The notes: generated from the letters alone by a model not told the origin. A stretch of DNA of 22,264 nucleotides from Nitrosopumilales archaeon (GCA_009665115.1 WJXE01000005.1:1-22264), one strand, 5' to 3'. Positions 14,576-22,003 are shown, counted from the first letter of the stretch. Numbers and translations: made by a program.

Positions 14576-14989
14576 ATGAGTGCAGTACTTACTCGAAAAT
14601 TTGGGGAAGAAACGGTTCAATTTCTGGGTAAAAAGGTGTCGGTGGAAACTTCCGATCAAAAAACTTACAATGGAACCTTAGCTGGCATCGACGAGAAACT
14701 CGATGTGGTTTTGGAGAATGTGGAGAGTCTTGGAATCATTAAGATGATTATTAACGGTTCTTTTGTAAAAGAGATAAAACTAATGGAAAAGCCATTTGAC
14801 TTCAAGGCTCTTTCGGATAGAATTGCCAGAGTTTTTCCTGGTTTAGTAAAGATAAGGGAAGACGTAGGAGCTATAATTGTGATGGACAAAATTAAAGTCA
14901 CACAAGCAGGCATTGAGGAAGGGTCTGGGCTTGCAGCAGACAGAGTTAAGGCTATTTATGAAGAATTTATTAGGGAGATAAAGAAGTAA
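14576..14989 (+). CDS. Sm-like archaeal protein, SmAP3-like
   Basis: An RNA-binding Sm-fold protein of 137 residues. The Sm1 part is FLGKKVSVETSDQKTYNGTL and AGIDEKLDVVLENVE (about 16-49), and the Sm2 part is IIKMIINGSFVKEIKLM (about 54-70), where the usual I-R-G is replaced by INGSFVKEI. The C-terminal half (about 72-137, with FKALSDRIARVFPGLVKI and AADRVKAIYEEFIREIK) is an extra alpha/beta domain as in Pyrobaculum SmAP3, not present in ordinary 75-residue SmAPs. It likely forms a ring oligomer. Only 3 bases separate its stop from the arcTGT start, so the two are almost certainly one operon; a link to tRNA or other RNA processing is inferred from that. Confidence 0.82.
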   Translation: MSAVLTRKFGEETVQFLGKKVSVETSDQKTYNGTLAGIDEKLDVVLENVESLGIIKMIINGSFVKEIKLMEKPFDFKALSDRIARVFPGLVKIREDVGAIIVMDKIKVTQAGIEEGSGLAADRVKAIYEEFIREIKK

Positions 14990-14992
14990 ATT

Positions 14993-16570
14993 TTGTCCTT
15001 TGAAGTCAGGTATAGTGACCTGGCTGGGCGCATTGGAAAGCTGGAAACTGCCCATGGTATCCTTGAAACTCCGGCTTTTATTCCTGTTGTCCATCCTGTA
15101 AGGCAGACAATTAGTCCCCAATTTCTAAAAAATTTAGGTTTTAACGGACTGATCACCAATGCGTATACGACACTAAAATATTATGGTGACGATGCGCGAA
15201 CTAGAGGGATTCATGATATTCTAAATTATGACGGTGTTATAATGACTGACTCTGGGGGGTATCAAATTTTAGAGTACGGAGCAATCAAAGCCGAACCAGG
15301 AGTTATATCCCAATTTGAAAGAGATATCGGTTCTGATATCTCTGTTCCTTTGGACAAACCAACTGGTTATGGATTAAAATATCAAAAAGCGAAAGACCAT
15401 GTAGAAGAGACACTCGCGAATGCAAAGGATACTCTTGAAGGCAGAAACGTTGGAAGAAAAGATAGCGAACAAGGTTATGATAATCACAATAATACGATCT
15501 GGGTAGGACCGGTGCAAGGCGGCGAGCATCTAGACCTCGTGAGATATTGCGCAAACGCTCTGGATAAAATGGGATTCCCGGTTTTAGCTATAGGTAGCCC
15601 TGTAGAGGTAATGGAGGCATATGAGTTCTCAATATTGGCGCAAATGATCGCGGCTGTCAAACGTACAGTGCCTACAAAGCCCATTCACCTGTTCGGAGCT
15701 GGTCATCCGCTCACTATTCCTCTGGCTGTCTCGTTGGGATGCGATATGTTTGATTCGGCTTCATACATGTTATATGCCAAAGATGATCGCTATATGCATG
15801 CAAATGGCACACTCAAACTCCAAGACCTTTCATATCTTACCTGCCAATGTCCAGTTTGCTGTACTCACACCATCAAGGAGCTTCGACAGATGAGTAGAGT
15901 TGATCGCACAGAAGAAATTGCTAAGCATAATCTATACGTCTTGAAAGCAGAAGTTGGCACAGTCAAACAAGCAATAGTCGATGGCAGATTGTGGGAATAT
16001 GTGATGCTTAAGGCACGCGCTCATCCCAAGCTTATGAAAGCAATGGATCTTTTTAAAAATTTTGAATTCTTGGAAGATGGAACACCGCTGTTTAAAAGCA
16101 AGGCGATCTTTCTTTATGAACCGATAGATCAATACAGACCAGAAGCTAGAAGGTTCAGAAGAATCGTCTCTACGTTTAGATCAGTAGTAAAAAAGAACTT
16201 AGTTTTATATCCAATAGTGCAACTCCAGCCATTTTATACTACAAGGGATTTTGTTCAGCTTGTAAAAAAATTCCCCGATGCACAGATTTGTGTCTACAAT
16301 CAATTCCTTGGGGTTATTCCTGTAGAAATATGTGATATCTTCCCTGCAGCTCACCATCTGAGTTCGGCGACTGCAGCAACCTGTCACCAAGCCAAGGATT
16401 ATCCAACGTTCATTGAATCTCTTGACGGCTTCTTGGCATGCAATACTTTTGGAGACATAACTATAGTTGCAGATGATTTTATGCATGACCTCATATACAA
16501 TAGTACGTATAAAGACAAATTAAATGCAAAAGTTTTGGACTATAAAGAAGGAATTGTTTTTGAATTGTAA
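14993..16570 (+). CDS. tgtA: archaeosine tRNA-guanine transglycosylase (arcTGT)
   Basis: This enzyme exchanges guanine-15 of tRNA for preQ0, the first committed step of archaeosine formation. The catalytic aspartates are in MTDSGGYQ (D86) and CDMFDSASYML (D254), the base-recognition region is PVQGGEHLDLV (about 173-183), and the zinc site is CQCPVCCTH (C284, C286, C289 with H292). The TIM barrel covers about 1-350, followed by C1 and C2 domain sequence to the end. At 525 residues it stops short of the roughly 580 of Pyrococcus arcTGT; the C-terminal PUA domain seems missing and may be encoded elsewhere. The start is TTG 14993, three bases after the Sm-like stop; MSFEVRYSDLAGRIG fits the family N terminus. 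Confidence 0.93.
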   Translation: MSFEVRYSDLAGRIGKLETAHGILETPAFIPVVHPVRQTISPQFLKNLGFNGLITNAYTTLKYYGDDARTRGIHDILNYDGVIMTDSGGYQILEYGAIKAEPGVISQFERDIGSDISVPLDKPTGYGLKYQKAKDHVEETLANAKDTLEGRNVGRKDSEQGYDNHNNTIWVGPVQGGEHLDLVRYCANALDKMGFPVLAIGSPVEVMEAYEFSILAQMIAAVKRTVPTKPIHLFGAGHPLTIPLAVSLGCDMFDSASYMLYAKDDRYMHANGTLKLQDLSYLTCQCPVCCTHTIKELRQMSRVDRTEEIAKHNLYVLKAEVGTVKQAIVDGRLWEYVMLKARAHPKLMKAMDLFKNFEFLEDGTPLFKSKAIFLYEPIDQYRPEARRFRRIVSTFRSVVKKNLVLYPIVQLQPFYTTRDFVQLVKKFPDAQICVYNQFLGVIPVEICDIFPAAHHLSSATAATCHQAKDYPTFIESLDGFLACNTFGDITIVADDFMHDLIYNSTYKDKLNAKVLDYKEGIVFEL

Positions 16571-16572
16571 TC

Positions 16573-16795
16573 ATGTCTTAATAAAGATGATCCAGTAGAG
16601 CGGTTACGCTGGATAAATAATCATGGACGTAATTACCATGTTCTTTATTACATCATGCACCCATCAGCCGATCCATCGAGCTCGTTCATTCAACTTGAAT
16701 TTGAACATCTCTGCCGAAAGGCATATCCTCCAGAGAACATTAAAAGATTAGACCAAGGTAATGATGCATGCTCACCGTCTAAGAGGCAGAGCTAA
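16573..16795 (+). pseudogene. short frame just after arcTGT, start disrupted
   Basis: Directly after the arcTGT stop, and in the same frame, 74 codons are open to TAA 16793-16795, with strongly protein-like content: NKDDPVERLRWINNHGRNYH, VLYYIMHPSADPSSSFIQ, LEFEHLCRKAYPPENIKR, LDQGNDACSPSKRQS. The only early start, ATG 16573, is one frame off (ATG TCT TAA), so a one-base indel would yield an intact protein of about 73 residues. The first in-frame ATG is 16655, leaving 46 residues. Either a truncated form is made or the gene was recently broken. It cannot be the missing PUA domain: it is too short and lacks the fold pattern. The family is not recognised. Confidence 0.5.
16579..16650. repeat. 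nested inverted repeats (three-stem arrangement)
   Basis: taataaag (16579-16586) pairs with ctttatta (16643-16650). Inside lie atccag/ctggat (16590-16595 with 16609-16614) and catgg/ccatg (16622-16626 with 16636-16640). Together they could form a three-way junction in RNA just after the arcTGT stop. Because the same bases belong to a protein-like frame, the structure may be fortuitous. Confidence 0.3.
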
Positions 16796-16853
16796 AGGGA
16801 AAGAGAGGAACACTTACAATTGACTTGCAATACTTGGAAGTAGTACTTTAAAT

Positions 16854-17181
16854 TTATACAAGTCTATTCTTGACATTTCCTTGTACTGCTTCGATCCTCC
16901 GACCAAACCACAAGTCGGCATTACCTTCAGAAGATTTTATTTGTACCAGGAGCATCCCTGTGGTCTTCTCAATTTTTGTCAAAGCACTAGTATCGAGATA
17001 ATAATCGTCAGCACCGAATATTAGAAATTCCCAGCCTTCTCCTGATGCATATTTATAATTAAAATTTTTTTTAAATTCGACAGCATGTAATATCCATTCT
17101 ATGCATTCATCTATTTGTAGTTGCGTTAGTTAGCTCACTTTTTCTTTACTTGTAACGATATTTTTTAAGGGGTTGGGTCAT
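16854..17181 (-). pseudogene. decayed gene for a protein of about 105 residues
   Basis: On the minus strand a frame without start codon runs 91 codons from 17129 to TAA 16854-16856, with clear protein character: IDECIEWILHAVEFKKNF, YASGEGWEFLIFGADDYY, LDTSALTKIEKTTGMLLV and FGRRIEAVQGNVKNRLV. It begins right after an in-frame TAA (17130-17132). Upstream, ATG 17181 opens MTQPLKKYRYK, then TAA at 17146-17148, then RKSELT, in a frame one base off. A nonsense change plus one indel near 17125-17145 would explain everything. The aromatic and acidic core suggests a globular alpha/beta protein; I do not recognise the family. Confidence 0.55.
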
Positions 17182-17221
17182 ATTAACCAGAAAAGTAAGA
17201 GAAAAGTTAGAACGTAACAAA

Positions 17222-17455
17222 TCAACTTGATTGTCTCAGAATAAAAATGTAGCAGAAGGAGAGTGAATTGGCGCTATGAGTATCGGCTTCGACATAATCT
17301 GCCTTAGCGCAATCACCTGCCTGTTTACTAGACGTCCGAGACGCGGCTTTTATTATAATGGTTCTAATAATATCATGAATACATTGCCCAGAATGTAAGA
17401 AGATAGAGGTGCATTGAATTAAAAATGCTTGCAAGTATCGATAAAACGCCTTCAC
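17222..17455 (-). CDS. doubtful hypothetical protein
   Basis: A 77-codon ATG frame with moderately protein-like content (IIRTIIIKAASRTSSKQAGD, then CAKADYVEADTHSAN) and several cysteines. No ribosome-binding site, clear TATA box or motif supports it. It lies upstream of the decayed gene at 16854 on the same strand and may be another fragment. I do not recognise it. Confidence 0.25.
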   Translation of the reverse strand: MKAFYRYLQAFLIQCTSIFLHSGQCIHDIIRTIIIKAASRTSSKQAGDCAKADYVEADTHSANSLSFCYIFILRQSS

Positions 17456-17540
17456 CTAAAAAGGCATTCCGGGGATATGGTTTCTCGTATCTTGATGTTG
17501 TTGTTATTATTTTTTCGCTCTTACTCTAACAGTAGAAAAA

Positions 17541-17550
17541 GGTATATTGA
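17541..17550 (+). promoter_or_regulatory. TATA box of the second CDF gene
   Basis: ggtatattga lies 27-36 bases before the GTG start at 17577, consistent with a nearly leaderless transcript. Confidence 0.5.
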
Positions 17551-17576
17551 TTTAAGACTAAATACAAAATGTTACA

Positions 17577-18539
17577 GTGGTTAGAAGCTCAAAAAAAGCC
17601 GTTTATGCAGCTCTTTTTGGTAATCTTGGTATAGCTATAGCCAAACTCATCGCGGCTATTCTCACCGGCAGCACAGCAATGTTCGCAGAAACGCTGCACT
17701 CTATTTCGGATACATTTAACCAAGTACTGCTTCTATTCGGAATCAAAACCAGCACTAAGGCTGCTACTGAACAGCATCCTTTCGGATACGGAAAAGAGCA
17801 ATTCTTTTGGTCATTCGTTGTCGCAACCATGCTATTTGGAATATCTGGCATTTTGTCATTACAACAAGGTTTTGGTTCATTATTGAGTAGGATTCATCAT
17901 ATCCAGAACGCTGATGTGAGCTATGTGATTTTGGCGATATCTGCTGCTTTTGAAGCGAATGCATTAAGAGTTGCATTGCTCCTAGCTAAAGAGTCTATTG
18001 AAGCACGCGGAGATAAGATAAGTCTTAATACGCTAGTGCAGGAATTCCAGGAAAGCAAAGATCCTTCTGTTATTACAGTTATGGTTGAAGATTCGGCAGC
18101 ATTGCTTGGTATCGTTGTTGCAGGCATAGGTATATTTTTTTCTGAGGCAACTGGAGATACAATCTACGATTCTTTAAGTTCAGTTGCTATAGGAGGTATT
18201 TTGATGGCTTTTGCTTACTTTCTAGCTAAAGAGAACAAGGCGCTACTAATAGGTGAGTCGATATCAAGGAAGGATTACAATAAGGTCGTGAAACTCGTCA
18301 ATGAGATACCAGATGTCAACAGAATAATAACCATGCGTACCATGCACTTCGCTCCTGAAGATGTGTTAGTTACTATTGAAGTAAATCTTGTTGATGGTTT
18401 GGATACGGACAAAATCGAATCTGTAATAGATAATATAGAACAGAAGGTAAAACAGGCTATCCCATATATTAATCCAGCCAAAGTTTATGTGGAAGTAGAA
18501 CAAGACAAACTCTCTGATTCCTACAGGAAAAAGAGGTAA
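17577..18539 (+). CDS. cation diffusion facilitator, ZnT9-like
   Basis: A 320-residue CDF transporter of the subgroup resembling eukaryotic ZnT9 (SLC30A9) and bacterial YdfM-like proteins, probably moving Zn(II) or another divalent cation. TM2 carries H41 and D45 in ETLHSISD. TM5 has the E171/D172 pair in VMVEDSAALLGIVVAG in place of the usual HxxxD, a hallmark of this subgroup. The GYGKEQFFWSF motif (about 70-80) follows TM2. The C-terminal cytoplasmic domain (about 235-312; RKDYNKVVKLVNEIPDVNRI, then HFAPEDVLVTIEVNL) is the single standard dimerisation unit, unlike the triple one in the other CDF here. The start is GTG 17577, set by the TATA box; no in-frame ATG precedes it. Confidence 0.87.
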   Translation: MVRSSKKAVYAALFGNLGIAIAKLIAAILTGSTAMFAETLHSISDTFNQVLLLFGIKTSTKAATEQHPFGYGKEQFFWSFVVATMLFGISGILSLQQGFGSLLSRIHHIQNADVSYVILAISAAFEANALRVALLLAKESIEARGDKISLNTLVQEFQESKDPSVITVMVEDSAALLGIVVAGIGIFFSEATGDTIYDSLSSVAIGGILMAFAYFLAKENKALLIGESISRKDYNKVVKLVNEIPDVNRIITMRTMHFAPEDVLVTIEVNLVDGLDTDKIESVIDNIEQKVKQAIPYINPAKVYVEVEQDKLSDSYRKKR

Positions 18540-18598
18540 GAAAAAGGAATAACGAGCACGGGTAACTTAAAATTTCATAGCAGATTGGAACATTAGAT

Positions 18599-18736
18599 TC
18601 ATAATGAGATTACGTATGGGATACGTTCCACCTCATCCTCTGATAGATTATGTGAATTGCTGAGCTCGGTATACTGTATCTTCTGCCTGTTTTGAAGTGG
18701 GCGAGCATAATCATCACGATGTTCTAGCGCACCCAT
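18599..18736 (-). CDS. small hypothetical protein of 45 residues
   Basis: An ATG frame of 45 codons with notably protein-like, charged content: MGALEHRDDYARPLQNRQKI, then QYTELSNSHNLSEDEVERIP. A TATA-like ttattaatg lies about 25-32 bases upstream on the minus strand. It could be a small intact protein or the remains of a larger one; a stop lies two codons before the ATG. The family is unknown. The rest of 18540-18906 holds a plus-strand 6-bp inverted repeat (gagagg 18827-18832, cctctc 18841-18846) and nothing else I can support. Confidence 0.35.
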   Translation of the reverse strand: MGALEHRDDYARPLQNRQKIQYTELSNSHNLSEDEVERIPYVISL

Positions 18737-18863
18737 AATTCAACTAAAGCTTTAGTCAATCATTAATAATTCTATGCAACCATCGCTACTAAGTCTACAA
18801 AAATGAAGAGATATGAATGACTCGTGGAGAGGAATAAATCCCTCTCTCTAATTCTACTCGAGT

Positions 18864-18875
18864 ACGAATAAATAG
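18864..18875 (+). promoter_or_regulatory. TATA-like element of the HExxH gene
   Basis: acgaataaatag lies 32-43 bases before ATG 18907. A start at the earlier TTG 18877 would fall directly on its edge, so it favours the ATG. Confidence 0.35.
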
Positions 18876-18906
18876 CTTGTTCGTAATCATTTCAATCCAC
18901 TCGCTT

Positions 18907-19257
18907 ATGTCTGGGCCAGACGATTTAATGCAGGCAAAAATAGTTCATCTGATTCTTAACAAGAAAACCGAGGAAGCACTAGAAAAATTAAGCGATTTTT
19001 ATCATGTTGACACCCCTGAAATAGTAGTTGGTACAATCAAAGGAAAGAGAAGAACTGTATACGCAGTGTATGTTCAAAAAGAAAGAAAAATCTACGCATT
19101 AAATTCTGACATTTTCTACAATCCTTTCGTGGTGTTACACGAATATTATCATCATATAAGATCAAAGGGTGGCACGCACCGGGGGTCCGAAAAGCGTGCC
19201 AATTTGTACGCTCAACACTTCATAATGGCGTATAGAAAGGTAATGGAAAGTAACTAG
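18907..19257 (+). CDS. minimal HExxH zinc metallopeptidase-like protein
   Basis: A 116-residue protein from the start chosen here. H78-E79-YY-H82 in VLHEYYHHIRS is an HExxH zinc site, and E95 in RGSEKRANLYAQHF matches the third-ligand E..AN pattern seen in ImmA/IrrE (COG2856-like) and related small gluzincins. The preceding strands (TVYAVYVQKERKIYALN) could form the short sheet above the active site. It lacks any helix-turn-helix or other added domain, so it is at the small end of its class. No phage or mobile neighbour suggests an ImmA-type role. The frame opens 10 codons earlier at TTG 18877, but TATA spacing favours ATG 18907 (MSGPDDLMQAKIVHL). Confidence 0.65.
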   Translation: MSGPDDLMQAKIVHLILNKKTEEALEKLSDFYHVDTPEIVVGTIKGKRRTVYAVYVQKERKIYALNSDIFYNPFVVLHEYYHHIRSKGGTHRGSEKRANLYAQHFIMAYRKVMESN

Positions 19258-19313
19258 AAAAGAATCCAGACTGCCTTCTTAGGGTAGATGTGTAACAGTC
19301 GTTATAGATTAAT

Positions 19314-19323
19314 CTTTATAAAT
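19314..19323 (+). promoter_or_regulatory. strong TATA box ahead of a short transcript
   Basis: ctttataaat is one of the best TATA boxes in the window. Its centre is about 25 bases before ATG 19343, which opens a 24-codon frame, and about 100 bases before the hairpin at 19411. Confidence 0.5.
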
Positions 19324-19342
19324 ATGCCGTTCCAAAAGTTCT

Positions 19343-19495
19343 ATGACCTATACATTATGCACAGCATCGGATAACAATATCTTTTCCTTATATTCAGCGG
19401 GTTTCAAAACTGCATAGTACGGAGCTTGTCTACGGACAAGTTGTACATGCAATCGAATAGAGAGCAATTACAATGTCTGTAGGAAGAAAAGGTAA
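19343..19495 (+). other. leaderless mini-ORF with TAG at the foot of a hairpin
   Basis: ATG 19343 lies exactly where transcription from the TATA box at 19314 should begin. It opens 24 codons (begins MTYTLCTASDNNIFSLYSA) to TAG 19415-19417. The same frame then continues 25 codons (YGACLRTSCTCNRIESNYN) to TAA 19493-19495. The TAG falls inside the lower stem of the hairpin at 19411-19451. This may be a small peptide gene with a structured 3' end, a decayed gene with one stop, or a noncoding RNA whose start happens to contain an ATG. An overlapping 29-codon frame from ATG 19473 (MSVGRKGNMRM) is an alternative. Confidence 0.3.
19411..19451 (+). ncRNA. 15-bp hairpin with cUACGg tetraloop
   Basis: The order is tgcat, bulged a, gtac, ggag, cttgtc, tacg, gacaag, tt, gtac, atgca. 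The stems are TGCAT/ATGCA (5 bp), GTAC/GTAC (4 bp) and CTTGTC/GACAAG (6 bp), interrupted by a one-base bulge and a 4/2 internal loop, and capped by UACG closed by C-G, one of the most stable RNA tetraloops. The promoter at 19314 would transcribe it. It matches no archaeal RNA family I know. It could be the core of a small RNA, a 3'-end structure or a leader element. Confidence 0.45.
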
Positions 19496-19546
19496 TATGC
19501 GAATGTCCTATGAAATACAAAAGCTAGTAACAATAATCAGCAGCAA

Positions 19547-19555
19547 TTTTATAAG
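19547..19555 (+). promoter_or_regulatory. TATA box of the membrane zinc-ribbon gene
   Basis: ttttataag lies 32-40 bases before the TTG start at 19587. Confidence 0.45.
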
Positions 19556-19586
19556 ACCGTAAGACCAAATAATAGCTGACGAGTAA

Positions 19587-19904
19587 TTGAGTACTAACAA
19601 CAAAAAGTTTCTTATTAACCAAATAATGTGGTTAGGGCTATCCCTCGGTATCAGCCTCGCCATATCTTTCATCGTACCCTTTCCTTATTCGTTGGTTGTT
19701 ATAATAGGTGTTTTCATTCTGCTCAACTTCTACATGAGAAAGAGAATGATGGGAAGAATGGGTGGCGGGATGTTTGGTTCAATGTCCTCTTCTTCAACCT
19801 TCGGTGATAATTCGCTGAAATACTACTGTATGGGCTGCGGAACGAAACATAAAGAGGCCGCGTGTCCAAAATGTGGTTCCAAGATGAAAAGAGTTGGCAG
19901 TTGA
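19587..19904 (+). CDS. small membrane protein with C-terminal zinc ribbon
   Basis: A 105-residue protein with two membrane segments, about 13-30 (IMWLGLSLGISLAISFIV) and about 34-49 (YSLVVIIGVFILLNFY), then a basic, Met/Gly-rich linker (MRKRMMGRMGGGMFGSM). A rubredoxin-knuckle-like zinc ribbon follows: C81-MG-C84 and C93-PK-C96. Topology predicts the ribbon on the cytoplasmic side, since the positively charged RKR follows TM2. Such two-TM plus zinc-ribbon proteins recur in Thaumarchaeota, but no function is known to me. The start is TTG 19587, with the TATA box at the right distance. Confidence 0.72.
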   Translation: MSTNNKKFLINQIMWLGLSLGISLAISFIVPFPYSLVVIIGVFILLNFYMRKRMMGRMGGGMFGSMSSSSTFGDNSLKYYCMGCGTKHKEAACPKCGSKMKRVGS

Positions 19905-20009
19905 CATAAACGACCGTCATGAACAACTAAAAACAAGTGCTCATTAGTAGAGCTACGATGATAAATATCCATGGGTAATATGTCTGCTTGACAGCTACTT
20001 TAACTCCGA

Positions 20010-20249
20010 ATGTTGGTTTCACCTACAGTAATATTATGCAGTACTATTATGCGTATGGGAAGAAGTAAGCTTGACTATCACTGCAGAATCAGACATCCTC
20101 GTATTGCTTACTACAACATTGTTGTCAACCGCATCGATAGCTTTGCGATATTAATAAGGCGCAAGGCCATTGGGGATGGCACTACAAAATGTTACTTAGC
20201 GTACATAAAAGTTGCTTTTCACCACTACCTAAATCCTTTCTTTGCCTAA
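20010..20249 (+). CDS. doubtful hypothetical protein
   Basis: A 79-codon ATG frame, basic and hydrophobic (for example KLDYHCRIRHPRIAYYNIVV), with no ribosome-binding site or motif. Two other plus-strand frames over the same bases are also open for 25-38 codons, so the case for coding is weak. It may be a remnant. The gap between 19905 and 20306 holds nothing else I can support. Confidence 0.2.
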   Translation: MLVSPTVILCSTIMRMGRSKLDYHCRIRHPRIAYYNIVVNRIDSFAILIRRKAIGDGTTKCYLAYIKVAFHHYLNPFFA

Positions 20250-20306
20250 TAAAGCCAATAAGCATGGCAGAAGAAAATATCGGTTGCTGCAACGAATAAT
20301 TATGGT

Positions 20307-21839
20307 ATGAGAGGAATTTTCAATTTAGTTTGCAACTTGAATTTTATCAATAAAGAGTGGTTTTTAACATTACTGGTATTTTTTATTGGTTGTGTGGTCC
20401 GTCTCGTACCAGAGTTATTTGCATATCCTTCTCCAATTGGTTATGATGTGATCAACTACTATATTCCCGTGACAACTAATTTTACTATTCACTGGACTCA
20501 AATTTCATCAGAGTTCCCTTTTTACGTTTCTTTTCTTCATGTGATACAGATTGCAACTGGTCTTACACCCTATTCTACTGTCGTAATTTTTGCTACTGTG
20601 ATCTTTGGAGTTTTCACAGTTTCTGTATTTTTGGTCGCTCGGAAACTGCTGAAAGTTGATATTAGATATGCTTTTTTTGTGACAGTCTTTGTAATTTTTC
20701 AAATGGCGGTACTTCGAACAACATGGGATCTTCATCGAGATGTTTTGGCGCTTACTATGATGTTCTTTGTGTTTGTAATAATCTACAGAGAATCCGAAAG
20801 AAAGGGGAGTAAAAATTTAAATTGGAAATTTATTCTTCTCGCTCTGATCCTCTGTGTATTGGTTGTCTCGACTGCTAGAATAGTTGGCTCGTTATTCGTC
20901 GTCTCTCTTATAATTTATTCGTCTCTCGTTAAGACTAGAGCTGTGATTTTGTGTACCATCGTTGCGTTTAGCTTCTTTACAATTGAATTGTACATGAATC
21001 AGAATATTACAAGTAATATAATTCATGAAAACATACAGAAAGCAGGGGATGGTTCATCAGTTCATTCTACGTTTTACAATCCAAAAAATTTATTGTACTT
21101 ATTTGTAGTTGTAGATGGCCTACTTGTTCCGACAGGTATAATTGGATTTAAACAATTGAAGAATGGCACTTTGCTTAAAATTCCTGTATTGATAACTGCT
21201 GCTGCTTCATTTTCATGGATTGTTTTTCCTTTTGATGAGTTGTTCGTTGCAGATCGATGGGTTAGTTTGCTGGGTATTTTTCTTTCAATTTTTGCTGCAT
21301 TTGGTCTCTATCAGATAATTCGGAGGATGAAGATAAGAAGACCTGCACATAGGGTTTCTACTTCTACTAATACTCCCACTCTCTCTAATCCTGCTTCCAC
21401 AATACTCACTTCTTTTATTCTAGGAATATTCGTTATAATGGGGATATTATACGAGATAATGCCAAACGCTCATGAACCATTTACGTTGTGGTATGGAATG
21501 GCACGTAGCTCTATAGAACATTTTGTTCCTCCTAGTATGCAATTTAATTCTCTCCAGCTAAGTGATACTTACAAGATGATATCTGCAATTTCATGGATTA
21601 ATAAAAATACCCAACCAAATGCCATTATTATTGGCGAAAAGGATTGGCGTGGCTTTATGGAGTTGTATCTGGAGGATCACCGTACTTTTCGCTTTTCCGA
21701 TGATTTACCAACGTTGACAGCCGGATTAATCAAACATGGACTCAATGCACCAATTTATATAATTCATTATCCGGATAATCGAAGCAAAAACACGCATGTC
21801 TATTCCAATATTCTATTTTCTATAGACAAGATCAGATAG
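20307..21839 (+). CDS. multi-pass membrane protein, GT-C glycosyltransferase-like
   Basis: A 510-residue integral membrane protein with about ten to eleven hydrophobic segments spread from 18 to 400. The first is followed by an extracytoplasmic loop with GYDVINYYIP (D47), positioned like the catalytic Asp of GT-C lipid-linked sugar transferases (PMT, ArnT and AglB relatives). A second acidic/aromatic loop TWDLHRDVLAL (about 140-150) and VADRWVSLLGIF before the last helices fit the same architecture. A Ser/Thr-rich cytoplasmic linker (about 349-367) precedes a final membrane segment and a soluble C-terminal domain (about 410-510; YKMISAISWINKNTQPNAII). It is probably a surface-glycan or glycolipid enzyme, though a polysaccharide polymerase is possible. 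No other glycosylation gene is in the window. Confidence 0.6.
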   Translation: MRGIFNLVCNLNFINKEWFLTLLVFFIGCVVRLVPELFAYPSPIGYDVINYYIPVTTNFTIHWTQISSEFPFYVSFLHVIQIATGLTPYSTVVIFATVIFGVFTVSVFLVARKLLKVDIRYAFFVTVFVIFQMAVLRTTWDLHRDVLALTMMFFVFVIIYRESERKGSKNLNWKFILLALILCVLVVSTARIVGSLFVVSLIIYSSLVKTRAVILCTIVAFSFFTIELYMNQNITSNIIHENIQKAGDGSSVHSTFYNPKNLLYLFVVVDGLLVPTGIIGFKQLKNGTLLKIPVLITAAASFSWIVFPFDELFVADRWVSLLGIFLSIFAAFGLYQIIRRMKIRRPAHRVSTSTNTPTLSNPASTILTSFILGIFVIMGILYEIMPNAHEPFTLWYGMARSSIEHFVPPSMQFNSLQLSDTYKMISAISWINKNTQPNAIIIGEKDWRGFMELYLEDHRTFRFSDDLPTLTAGLIKHGLNAPIYIIHYPDNRSKNTHVYSNILFSIDKIR

Positions 21840-21963
21840 CCTCCCCATAGGATTAGCTGAATCTCAAATTGTGTTAGTCAGCCTGGGTCTATTCTTTTGC
21901 ACATGTTTATCGATATGCCCAATGTGTCAATCAAAATTTTCGCGTTGAACTGAATCCCGATAT

Positions 21964-22003
21964 TCTACTAGATCGCGGGAGTTAAGAGTGGCTATCCTAT
22001 GTA
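21964..22003. other. intergenic stretch after the GT-C-like gene
   Basis: The 262 bases from 21840 to 22101 lack a confident gene. On the minus strand the frame of the partial gene at 22102 stays open past its stop for 33 codons to TAG at about 22000 (contains LYDIDAMRDFLKRNKIHT). This may mean the stop at 22102 is recent. Confidence 0.3.

Noticed and set aside
16712..16723. GAAA-tetraloop hairpin (tgcc gaaa ggca), possible RNA element
   Set aside because: Only a 4-bp stem, and it lies inside a protein-like frame after arcTGT; coincidence is more likely.
21953..21981. tcccg...cggga inverted repeat as terminator of the GT-C-like gene
   Set aside because: Stem of only 5 bp with a long loop and no T tract directly after it.
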